A stretch of DNA of 25,808 nucleotides. Origin: JACPHB01 sp964553885 (GTDB lineage: Bacteria > Patescibacteriota > Minisyncoccia > UBA10092). The stretch covers positions 1 to 25,808 of the forward strand of contig CAZKLP010000009.1 of the NCBI GenBank assembly GCA_964553885.1, written 5' to 3'. The notes beneath the pieces were generated by a model. The model searched no databases. It had not been told where the DNA came from and was given only the letters and a program-made list of their open reading frames with translations. How positions within the stretch are numbered: the first letter of the stretch is position 1; the number at the start of each line of letters is the position of its first letter. Both the position numbers and the translations under genes were made by a program. Below, in pieces: positions 6,996-14,064 of the stretch.

Positions 6996-7783
6996 AATTG
7001 CATAAAGTAGAACCGAAAGTATTTCTTATTGGCGAAACGCGTGTTATAGAAGAAGGTCTAAGGGCGTATCTTGAACATATTGGCGTGCCTGAATGGACTT
7101 CGGACGCGCCGACTGACACGGAACGCCTGATTGAAATATACGGCCGTCTTTGCTATCGGAGTTTTAAACCGGGACTTAATGCTAATGTTACCAAAATTCG
7201 CGAGCGAAATTACGACTATATCGGCAATGTTCTTAATGTAAAACACGGCTCTGTTATTGAACATCCGGTTTTAAATTTTATTTTTGCCGATGTTTCCCGG
7301 GTGTTTACCCATGAATTGGTGCGACATCGGGTTGGCGTAGGTATATCGCAGGAAAGTTTGCGATTTGTGCGCCTTGAAGATCTCGGGCAATGGCTGCCAA
7401 CGGTTATTAGTGAAAATAAACAGGCGGTTGAAATTTTCGCCCGCACTTTTGAAGAGCTTGAACAGTTACAGTTGGAATTGGCGCGGATTTTTGAACTGGA
7501 TTCTTCCAGCAAACCATTTAGCGAGAAGAAAATTATCACTTCGGCGATGCGCCGAATCGCGCCCATAGGTTTGGCGACAACTATCGGCTGGTCGGCCAAT
7601 CCCCGCACTATCCGCTGGTTGCTTGAAATGAGAACTCATCCCAGCGCCGAAGAAGAAATTCGTCTTGTTTTCGGAAAACTTGGCGAAATAATGACCTGTC
7701 GCTATCCTAATCTTTTTAGCGATTTTACCTCGGAAATGATTGAAGGCCATCCTTGGTATAAATCGCCGAACAGTAAAGTTTAA
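6986..7783 (+). CDS. thyX: flavin-dependent thymidylate synthase ThyX
   Basis: A 265-residue FAD-dependent enzyme that methylates dUMP to dTMP using methylenetetrahydrofolate and NADPH, unrelated to ThyA. The signature is RHRVGVGISQESLRF, RHR followed by eight residues and a serine, one longer than the classical RHR-x7-S but within the known x7-8 range. YRSFKPG, KHGSVIEHPVLNFIF and FTHELVRHR are also family features, and AMRRIAPIG and RTIRWLLEMRTHPSAEEEIR form the C-terminal part. The ATG at 6986 overlaps tmk by 10 bases. A TTG at 6998 is an alternative start with GGAGG (6988-6992) 5 bases upstream, the same arrangement as at tmk. It ends the dTMP operon. Confidence 0.95.
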   Translation: MEVELHKVEPKVFLIGETRVIEEGLRAYLEHIGVPEWTSDAPTDTERLIEIYGRLCYRSFKPGLNANVTKIRERNYDYIGNVLNVKHGSVIEHPVLNFIFADVSRVFTHELVRHRVGVGISQESLRFVRLEDLGQWLPTVISENKQAVEIFARTFEELEQLQLELARIFELDSSSKPFSEKKIITSAMRRIAPIGLATTIGWSANPRTIRWLLEMRTHPSAEEEIRLVFGKLGEIMTCRYPNLFSDFTSEMIEGHPWYKSPNSKV

Positions 7784-7791
7784 TGAAATTT

Positions 7792-7814
7792 ACCCCGCAG
7801 TAGCGGGGTTTTTT
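7792..7814 (+). terminator. rho-independent terminator after thyX
   Basis: The stem ACCCCGC (7792-7798) and GCGGGGT (7803-7809) closes loop AGTA and runs into six Ts. It lies 8 bases after the thyX stop and closes the dTMP operon. Confidence 0.85.
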
Positions 7815-7881
7815 GCTATTTTTTAATTATTATGTTAAAAAGCATCAAAAGAATTTTGTTCTTTAAAAAGAGGTAAAAACG

Positions 7882-8904
7882 ATGAAACTCATTCTGACTA
7901 CCGGTATTTCCGGCGTTGGCGAAAAGAAATATCTTAAAGAATGGGAAGATTATTGTAAAAATCGGGGAAAAAAAGTGCATGTTTTTAACGTTGGCGAGCT
8001 AATGTTAAAACACGCTCACAGTTGCGGCATAAAGCTTAAGAAAAAGAATTTTTTAAACGCCGATAAAGATCTGCTTCAAATGAATCGCTCGGCTGTTTTC
8101 GCAGGTATTTTATCCGACATTTCAGCGAACTCTGAAAACTACGATGCGATAGTTATTTCCATGCACGCCTTTATGTTCTGGAAAGAGAGATTTTATCGGA
8201 CCTACGATAGATTTCTTAAGAAGTTTTCGCCTGATATGTATGTAACTTTCATTGACGATTTTAGAAATATCGCCCACCGCTTGGGCCAAAGAGGAGAGTG
8301 GAGAGGAAAACTTACTTACACCAAAATTCTTTATTGGCAAAATGTTGAAGTTGAAGTTACTTCCGGCTGGGCCGATTTTGCAGATAAGCCGTTTTTCGCG
8401 CTCGCTACCGGCCAGCCGATTTCAACTCTTTACAAATTGATTTTCCATCCGGAAATAGAAACAGTTTATGTAAAGATGCCAATTTCCCACTTCCGGGAGC
8501 CGGAAAAAAGGGCAATAATTGATGAGTTTATTAAAGAATTGGACAAACCTTTTACCGTTTTTAGCCCCTTGGCTGTTGAAATTGTCGGAGTAATACCGAT
8601 TGATAAATTTGACGACGAAGAAATGCTTACTATCAATAATCACGTTGTTCATCGCGATTTATACTGGTTTGTTAATCAATGCGATATGGGCGTAACGCTG
8701 TGGCCCGGCGTTGTTCCTTCTCCTGGCGTTAATCATGAGACTCACGAAAGCCATACCAAAACCAAAGACGAATGGGTTATTTATTTAGGCAGCGAAGCCA
8801 GTCCGTTCATTACTTATTTCAACACCGAATTTTTCAGGAGCCGAGAAGAATTCTTTGAATTCGTTTACAAAAAATATCCCGAAAGAAAAAATTTTTCATG
8901 GTAA
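7882..8904 (+). CDS. P-loop-like plus deoxyribosyltransferase-like two-domain protein (uncharacterised)
   Basis: A 340-residue protein that I cannot assign to a characterised enzyme. The N-terminus (LILTTGISGVGEKKYLKEW, 3-21) is laid out like an archaeal-type adenylate kinase P-loop, but the K[ST] of Walker A is replaced by EKK, so ATP binding is doubtful. The middle (about 85-180) keeps an alpha/beta kinase-like pattern (AIVISMHAFMFW, YVTFIDD). The C-terminal third resembles nucleoside 2-deoxyribosyltransferases: a beta strand with KMPISHF (198-204), then HRDLYWFVNQCDMGVTLWP (257-275) and SPGVNHETHESH (280-291), followed by a beta strand. AGAGGT precedes the ATG. The last 7 bases overlap the next gene, whose protein has the same two domain types in reverse order. 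Confidence 0.6.
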   Translation: MKLILTTGISGVGEKKYLKEWEDYCKNRGKKVHVFNVGELMLKHAHSCGIKLKKKNFLNADKDLLQMNRSAVFAGILSDISANSENYDAIVISMHAFMFWKERFYRTYDRFLKKFSPDMYVTFIDDFRNIAHRLGQRGEWRGKLTYTKILYWQNVEVEVTSGWADFADKPFFALATGQPISTLYKLIFHPEIETVYVKMPISHFREPEKRAIIDEFIKELDKPFTVFSPLAVEIVGVIPIDKFDDEEMLTINNHVVHRDLYWFVNQCDMGVTLWPGVVPSPGVNHETHESHTKTKDEWVIYLGSEASPFITYFNTEFFRSREEFFEFVYKKYPERKNFSW

Positions 8905-10121
8905 CCTGCTATCGTTCCGGCCCGATTGAACGCGACCCGGCGTTGGCTTTTCATACCAAAAATCAGCTTGACGGTGTTTTAACCGAAGAATTCGGGTTCA
9001 AGATTATTGGCGACACATTTGAACACTTGAATGCCAATCATTGCCCGCAGGAGGTTTACGGCGCCAAGATGAAGAAACTGCGCGACCAGGGCAAGTTTTT
9101 GGAATATTGCCAAAATGAACTGCTTCTTAAAATGAGTTTAAGGGGCGTCAGACACACCGATTTTATAGTTGCAAGGCCCTCGCCGGAGGCATCTGGCGGC
9201 ACGACCAGCGAAATCGTAATGGCGTGGCTATGCGGTGTTCCTAAACTCGTTATTATTGGCCCTCACAGCGAGGGAATTTTAGATAATAATTCCACTTTTA
9301 TGATCCGGATGCTTACGGACTATTACAGTTTAGTTTTTAATTCCGAAAAAGAAGTCATAGGTTTTATAAGAAAACACGTGGAAGCTTTTAGAAAAGGCCG
9401 CAACAGTATCCGGCGACTGATTATTCGCATTAAAACTGCCAATCCTTATGTTAACGACCGTCAGAAACCGCTTTGGGACAACAATTTTGAAGGCACAACG
9501 GTTATTATTCAAGGACGGCCGGGTTGCGGCAAAGACACTCAGGGCCGGCTGCTTCAGGATTTGTGCGGTTTCAAGTTTTTCGGCAGCGGTTATGAATTGC
9601 GACGGCTTTCAAATAAATTTCTGGTCCTCGGCGAAAGTTTGGGGAGAGGGAACCTGGCGCCCGAAATTATTATCAATTATCTGACTGTCGCCAGCTTGAT
9701 TAAACTCGAAAAGTTTGAGCCAATCGTTTTTGCTGGAGCGCCCAAGAAAATAGGAGAGGCCCGCGGACTTATGGAAATTCTCGAACTTTTAAAGCGAAAG
9801 CCAATTGTCGTCGCGATATACATTGACGAAAATCTGGCTAAAGAGAGGATTTTCTTAAGAAGAAGCTGCGATAATTGCGAAATTTCTTTTTGCGATGAGA
9901 AGTTAATTGAAAATCCGATTTGTCCGCAGTGCGGCAGTTCGCTTGGAATCAGGGCCGAAAATACGACGAAAGAAGCAGTTGATAAAATATTCAACTGGTA
10001 TAAAACCGATGTTGAAGAAGTAATTAAATATTTTGAAAATCTCGGCTTGGTAATTCACATTGACGGCAACCGCAGCAAAGAAGAAATTTTCAACGATATC
10101 TTAAAAATTTTGAAAAGTTAA
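8898..10121 (+). CDS. deoxyribosyltransferase-like plus adenylate kinase-like fusion protein
   Basis: A 407-residue two-domain protein. Residues about 1-165 look like the nucleoside 2-deoxyribosyltransferase fold: YRSGPIERDP near the start, RHTDFIVARPSP (85-96), then GGTTSEIVMAWLCGVPKLVIIG (100-121), which follows the GT..E..A...G.P pattern of that family. Residues about 200-407 are adenylate-kinase-like: Walker A GRPGCGKDTQ (206-215), GSGYELRR, and a zinc-type LID with C324-x2-C327 and C342-x2-C345, then TTKEAVDKIFNWYKTDVEEVIKYF and a final IDG. The neighbours (dTMP operon upstream, partner gene overlapping by 7 bases) suggest deoxynucleotide salvage, with base exchange or hydrolysis plus phosphorylation. 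The substrate is unknown. Confidence 0.65.
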   Translation: MVTCYRSGPIERDPALAFHTKNQLDGVLTEEFGFKIIGDTFEHLNANHCPQEVYGAKMKKLRDQGKFLEYCQNELLLKMSLRGVRHTDFIVARPSPEASGGTTSEIVMAWLCGVPKLVIIGPHSEGILDNNSTFMIRMLTDYYSLVFNSEKEVIGFIRKHVEAFRKGRNSIRRLIIRIKTANPYVNDRQKPLWDNNFEGTTVIIQGRPGCGKDTQGRLLQDLCGFKFFGSGYELRRLSNKFLVLGESLGRGNLAPEIIINYLTVASLIKLEKFEPIVFAGAPKKIGEARGLMEILELLKRKPIVVAIYIDENLAKERIFLRRSCDNCEISFCDEKLIENPICPQCGSSLGIRAENTTKEAVDKIFNWYKTDVEEVIKYFENLGLVIHIDGNRSKEEIFNDILKILKS

Positions 10122-10145
10122 AACCTCAAAATGAGGTTTTTTATT
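10119..10145 (+). terminator. terminator after the fusion gene
   Basis: AAAACCTCA and TGAGGTTTT pair around AAA, and Ts follow. It begins at the stop codon of the fusion gene. Confidence 0.75.
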
Positions 10146-10152
10146 TTTCTGT

Positions 10153-10188
10153 TTTATACTATAAAAACGATCGTTTTTATAGTATAAA
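10153..10188. repeat. perfect 36-base palindrome upstream of gatB
   Basis: The half-site tttatactataaaaacg is followed by at and then its exact reverse complement, centred on the GATC at 10169-10172. It lies about 60 bases before the gatB ATG and after the previous terminator, so it could be a protein operator or a cruciform-forming site. No T-run follows the 3' arm. Confidence 0.75.
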
Positions 10189-10250
10189 TTCAGCCATTTT
10201 ATTTTTTAATATTTTATGTTAAATTATTTATAGTATTTGGATGTAATTTT

Positions 10251-11813
10251 ATGAAATACGAGCCAGTCATAGGTTTAGAAATACACGCGGAGCTTAAAAC
10301 AAAAACCAAAATGTTTTGCGCTTCCAAAAATGATCCGGATGAAAGACATCCTAATATTAATATCTGTCCTGTTTGTACCGGCCAGCCGGGAACTCTGCCA
10401 GTTATTAATAGAGAAGCGGTTAATCATGTAATTAAGGTTGGCTTGGCTTTGAGATGTAAAATTTCCGAAATCACCAAATGGGACCGGAAAAATTATTTTT
10501 ATCCAGACCTGCCAAAGGGCTATCAAATTTCGCAATATGACAAGCCGATTTGTTTGGGCGGCGAATTGATTATTCCCGGCCACGGTAAAAAAATAAGAAT
10601 TACAAGAATTCATCTTGAAGAAGATACGGGACGACTTATTCATTTTGGCCATATCGGCCATTCATTGATTGATTTTAACCGCGCCGGCGTTCCATTAATG
10701 GAACTTGTAACCGAACCGGATTTGCATTCCGGAGAAGAGGCGTCGGCCTTCGCGCAGGAACTTCAATTAATATTGCGGTATTTAGGCGTTTCCGATGCCA
10801 ATATGGAAAAAGGACAAATGAGGGTAGAAGCCAATCTTTCCATTAAGCTGGCCAGTTCTGAAAAATTGGGCGTAAAAGTTGAAGTAAAAAATTTAAATTC
10901 TTTTAAAGCTGTTCGCGACGCGATTGATTATGAAATTAAAAGGCAGTCAGAATTCCTTAGCGAAGGTAAAAAAATAGCGCAAGAAACTCGCGGCTGGAGT
11001 GAAGATAAGGTGCAGACTTTTTCTCAACGAGTAAAAGAAGAATCTCATGATTATCGTTATTTTCCAGAACCGGATTTGCCGCCCATCCACATTAATGTGG
11101 ATGGGCGAGCCTCGCCCACTTCTGCGGGCGGGCCGTCAACAGTGGAAATAAGTATCGAAGAAATTAAAGCGGCAATATTGGAATTGCCGTCCCAAAAAAG
11201 AACAAGATTTAAGAATAATTATGGATTGCAAGACGGCCAAACCAATATTCTGATTAATAATGAAAAAATAGCAAACTATTTTGAAAATGTCGTAAGCGAA
11301 TTTATGAATTGGGATAAGGAGGGTCTTGATAAAGACAGTTTATTGGCGCAGGATTTAGATTTAAAACCTCATTTCTTGGAAAAAGAAAGGCAATTATTAA
11401 TTAATTTAGCCGCTAATTATATTTTAAGCGACTTACTTGGATTTCTTAACGAGTCATCAGCTCAAATTGATGATATAAAGATTGATGCTGAAAATTTTGC
11501 CGAATGGTGCGGACTGCTTCATCGCAATATCATTACTTCGCGCGCCGGCAAAGATGTTTTAAAAGAAATGTGGGCAACTGGCAAAGATCCGTCGCGGGTA
11601 ATTAGAGAAAAAGATTTAGTTCGGGTAGAAGATATGGGCGAAATTGAAAAAGCCGCGGAAAAAATGATAAAAGAAAATCAAGTTGCAGTTTCGGATTATA
11701 AAAAAGGAAAAACAGCTTCACTGCAATTTTTAGTCGGTCAAGTGATGAAAGAAACTCGCGGCAAAGCCAATCCGGTGGCAATATCCGAGATTTTAAAAAA
11801 ATTGTTGAAATAA
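10251..11813 (+). CDS. gatB: Asp-tRNA(Asn)/Glu-tRNA(Gln) amidotransferase subunit B
   Basis: A 520-residue GatB, the tRNA-binding subunit of GatCAB that amidates misacylated Glu-tRNA(Gln) and Asp-tRNA(Asn). It shows EPVIGLEIHAELKTKTKMFC (start), PVCTGQPGTLP, KNYFYPDLPKGYQISQYD, HLEEDTGRL, DFNRAGVPLMELVTEPD, MEKGQMRVEANLS and VEVKNLNSF, then SHDYRYFPEPDLPPI. A YqeY-like helical tail follows (about 370-520), ending in GQVMKETRGKANP. Around residues 281-298 an extra segment (NVDGRASPTSAGGPST) interrupts the usual passage from DLPPI to the EEI helix. It is encoded by palindromes at 11080-11118. The subunit is longer than the usual about 480 residues. gatA and gatC are not in the window. Confidence 0.96.
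   Translation: MKYEPVIGLEIHAELKTKTKMFCASKNDPDERHPNINICPVCTGQPGTLPVINREAVNHVIKVGLALRCKISEITKWDRKNYFYPDLPKGYQISQYDKPICLGGELIIPGHGKKIRITRIHLEEDTGRLIHFGHIGHSLIDFNRAGVPLMELVTEPDLHSGEEASAFAQELQLILRYLGVSDANMEKGQMRVEANLSIKLASSEKLGVKVEVKNLNSFKAVRDAIDYEIKRQSEFLSEGKKIAQETRGWSEDKVQTFSQRVKEESHDYRYFPEPDLPPIHINVDGRASPTSAGGPSTVEISIEEIKAAILELPSQKRTRFKNNYGLQDGQTNILINNEKIANYFENVVSEFMNWDKEGLDKDSLLAQDLDLKPHFLEKERQLLINLAANYILSDLLGFLNESSAQIDDIKIDAENFAEWCGLLHRNIITSRAGKDVLKEMWATGKDPSRVIREKDLVRVEDMGEIEKAAEKMIKENQVAVSDYKKGKTASLQFLVGQVMKETRGKANPVAISEILKKLLK
11080..11118. repeat. two overlapping palindromes inserted in frame in gatB
   Basis: A perfect 28-base palindrome (11080-11107, arm cgcccatccacatt) overlaps the gggcgag-c-ctcgccc hairpin (11103-11117). 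The latter with the next A is identical to 5712-5727. The segment is GC-rich against a reading frame that is AT-rich on both sides. Confidence 0.8.
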
Positions 11814-11826
11814 AATCGGAATAAAG

Positions 11827-11868
11827 TTTATCCGCACAAAATACCTCAAGGACAATTATGCGGATAAA
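11827..11868. terminator. inverted repeat between the convergent gatB and miaA genes
   Basis: TTTATCCGCA (11827-11836) and TGCGGATAAA (11859-11868) are exact reverse complements separated by 22 bases. The right arm overlaps the end of miaA. The position fits a shared terminator, although the loop is long and T-runs are weak. Confidence 0.4.
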
Positions 11869-12842
11869 AATTTTACAACCAAATTCTTTGCTTCTTTTTC
11901 GTTTTTTATCCAGCGGATTCTTTTGTCTTTTCTAAACCAAGTCATCTGCCGCTTGGCGTAGTTTCGGGTATTTTTTTTGATTAAATCCGTTATTTCGTTT
12001 AAAACATTATTTTTTAAAGTGTAAGTATTTGACCGATCGGTTTTATACTGGCACTTTTTGTTTTTAATATATTCTATAATTTCGCGATAGCCGATAGCGT
12101 CAAAACTCTGTTGTTTTGAACCGTATTTTTTAACTAAATTTTTAACTTCTTCTAAAAGCCCGTCTTCTATCATCAAATCAATTCTTTTGTTTATTCGCCC
12201 ATCCAAAGTATCCTTCGGCCATTCCATGCCTATTTCAAGAAAATCAAAAAGTGGCTTACCAACTTCACGTTGGCTCGAAAATGGTTTTTTAGTTTCTATA
12301 GCGATTTCCAAAGCTCTTATAATTCGGCGAGGATTATTCGGATCAACTATATATGCGGCTTCCGGGTCTAATTTTATCAGTTTATTGAAAACAAAATTTA
12401 AGCCATATTTTTCTATTTCTTTTTCTAATTTTTTTCGTAATTTCAAATCGGGCGCGACTTCCGGAATATTTAGATTATCAATGACCGCCTTTATATAAAG
12501 GCCGGTGCCACCGACAAGAATAGGGAGTTTTTTCTTTTTTAGGATTCTATTTATCGCTTTTATAGCGTCGCGCTTATATTCGGTGACCGTGTAATTTTGA
12601 TCGGGATTTTTTATATCAATTAAATAATGTAATATCCCTTCAGAAATTACAGCTAAACCCGAAGTTCTTTGAACTTCGGGTTTAGCTGTTCCAATATCCA
12701 TTCCTCGGTAAACTTGCCGCGAATCGGCAGAAACGATTTCTCCGCTGAATTTTTTAGCGATTTTAATTGCCAGCGCCGATTTTCCCGACGCCGTCGGCCC
12801 GACAATTACGATTATTTTTGGAAGTTTAAATTTTTTTCTCAA
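11856..12842 (-). CDS. miaA: tRNA dimethylallyltransferase MiaA
   Basis: MiaA transfers a dimethylallyl group to A37 of tRNAs that read UNN codons. The P-loop is VIVGPTASGKSALAI, followed by SADSRQVYRGMDIGTAKP (catalytic Asp region), LPILVGGTGLYIKAVI, RIIRALEIAI and DAIGYREIIEYI; the basic tail has YAKRQMTWFRKD. I choose TTG 12842 as the start, giving about 328 residues. An open frame extends to ATG 12953 but would overlap thrS by 128 bases, and the family homology begins only at KIIVIVGPT. No clear ribosome binding site decides the start. After AKP the usual short loop is replaced by VQRTSGLAVISEG, encoded by a 41-base hairpin (12649-12689). It is last in the dnaE-thrS-miaA block. Confidence 0.93.
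   Translation of the reverse strand: MRKKFKLPKIIVIVGPTASGKSALAIKIAKKFSGEIVSADSRQVYRGMDIGTAKPEVQRTSGLAVISEGILHYLIDIKNPDQNYTVTEYKRDAIKAINRILKKKKLPILVGGTGLYIKAVIDNLNIPEVAPDLKLRKKLEKEIEKYGLNFVFNKLIKLDPEAAYIVDPNNPRRIIRALEIAIETKKPFSSQREVGKPLFDFLEIGMEWPKDTLDGRINKRIDLMIEDGLLEEVKNLVKKYGSKQQSFDAIGYREIIEYIKNKKCQYKTDRSNTYTLKNNVLNEITDLIKKNTRNYAKRQMTWFRKDKRIRWIKNEKEAKNLVVKFLSA
12649..12689. repeat. 41-base hairpin inserted in frame in miaA
   Basis: Arms 12649-12667 (acagctaaacccgaagttc) and 12671-12689 are perfect 19-base reverse complements around loop TTT. It lies inside the miaA coding region just after the conserved DIGTAKP motif and keeps the frame open. The encoded peptide (about PEVQRTSGLAV) has no counterpart in usual MiaA proteins. 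Confidence 0.85.
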
Positions 12843-14031
12843 TTTCTGAAAGAAGCTTAGATTTAAATGCTGACAATTTTTGCGCGCCCAAGTCGCCATT
12901 GCCGCGCTCGCGTACGGCAACGGTGCCTGTTTTTTCTTCTTTGTCGCCGACAACTAAAATATAAGGAATTTTTTCTATTTCAGCATCGCGAATTCTTTTT
13001 CCGACGGTTTCATTAGCCGTATTCAATGCTACTCGAAACCCATCGGCGATAAGTTCGGCGGCGATTTTCTTTGCATATTTTTCATTCCGGTCGGTCAGAT
13101 TTAATACTTTAATTTGAACAGGGGATAACCAAACCGGAAAAGCGCCTTGATAATTTTCAACCAATATGCCTATGAATCTTTCAAAAGAGCCGAAAACGGC
13201 GCGATGAATGACCACTGGTTTTTCTTTTTCTCCGCTTTTATTTATAAAACTTAAATTAAACTTTTCCGCAATATTAAAATCAACCTGAATTGTGCCAAGC
13301 TGCCAAGCTCGGCCGAGTGAATCTTTAACATGAACTTCAATTTTTGGCCCGTAAAAAGCGCCTTCTTTCGGCTGGAGTTCGTATTTTATTTTATTTTTTT
13401 TTAAAGACTGTGCGAGCGCCTTTTCAGCCGTGTCCCAGAGCGGCTTATTGCCCATAAATTTTTCCGGCCTGGTGGCAAGGAAATAACTGGTTTCAAAGTT
13501 GAAGATTTTGTAAAAATTATTTATAAGAATAACCAATCTGTTTATTTCGTTAAGCAACTCATCGGTTTTAGCGTAAATATGGGCGTCGTCCATAGTTATT
13601 TGCCTTACCCTGAAAAGGCCGTTTAAAACACCGGAAAGTTCTTTACGATGGAGCCGCCCGATTTCGGAAAAGCGAAGCGGCAAATCGCGCCAGCTTCTTA
13701 TGCGTGAAGAATAAATTATTGCGCTTTCCGGGCAATTCATTGGTTTTAAAACAAATATTTGTTCATCAACTTTAAGGGTAAACATTAGTTCCTTATAAAA
13801 CTCAAAATGTCCCGATTTTTCAAACAAATCACTTCTTACCATAATCGGCGTTGAAACTTCTTGATAATCCTGTTTATCCAAAGCTCCTCTAATTAATTTT
13901 TCCAATTCTTTAAAAATAACCATTCCCCTTGGGTGCCAAAAAGGCGCTCCCGGCGCAATTTCATGAAATGAAAATAAATCAAACTTAGTTCCCAGTTCCT
14001 GGTGGCTTAATAATTTTTTTGAATTTTCCAT
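12826..14031 (-). CDS. thrS: threonyl-tRNA synthetase without TGS and editing domains
   Basis: A 401-residue class II synthetase that charges tRNA-Thr. The catalytic core starts almost at once: APGAPFWHPRGMVIFKELE (motif 1 region), KPMNCPES (zinc-ligand Cys), RFSEIGRLHRKELSG (motif 2), RVRQITMDDAHIY (zinc-ligand His), GAFYGPKIEVHVKDSLGRAWQLGTIQVDF, and PVVIHRAVFGSFERFIGILVE (third ligand His and motif 3). The anticodon-binding domain covers about 300-401. Typical bacterial ThrRS has about 640 residues; the N-terminal TGS and SAD editing domains (about 240 residues) are absent, not merely unannotated, because the ORF starts next to dnaE. The start lies 33 bases after the dnaE stop. Confidence 0.95.
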   Translation of the reverse strand: MENSKKLLSHQELGTKFDLFSFHEIAPGAPFWHPRGMVIFKELEKLIRGALDKQDYQEVSTPIMVRSDLFEKSGHFEFYKELMFTLKVDEQIFVLKPMNCPESAIIYSSRIRSWRDLPLRFSEIGRLHRKELSGVLNGLFRVRQITMDDAHIYAKTDELLNEINRLVILINNFYKIFNFETSYFLATRPEKFMGNKPLWDTAEKALAQSLKKNKIKYELQPKEGAFYGPKIEVHVKDSLGRAWQLGTIQVDFNIAEKFNLSFINKSGEKEKPVVIHRAVFGSFERFIGILVENYQGAFPVWLSPVQIKVLNLTDRNEKYAKKIAAELIADGFRVALNTANETVGKRIRDAEIEKIPYILVVGDKEEKTGTVAVRERGNGDLGAQKLSAFKSKLLSEIEKKI

Positions 14032-14064
14032 TTTATTTTATATTTATTACTTTCTGCTTACTAC

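Noticed and set aside
11827..11837. DnaA-box-like TTATCCGCACA near gatB/miaA as a replication origin.
   Set aside because: A single imperfect box, part of an inverted repeat between convergent genes, without a cluster or dnaA.
12843..12953. Upstream extension of miaA to ATG 12953.
   Set aside because: It would overlap thrS by 128 bases and adds residues with no family counterpart.
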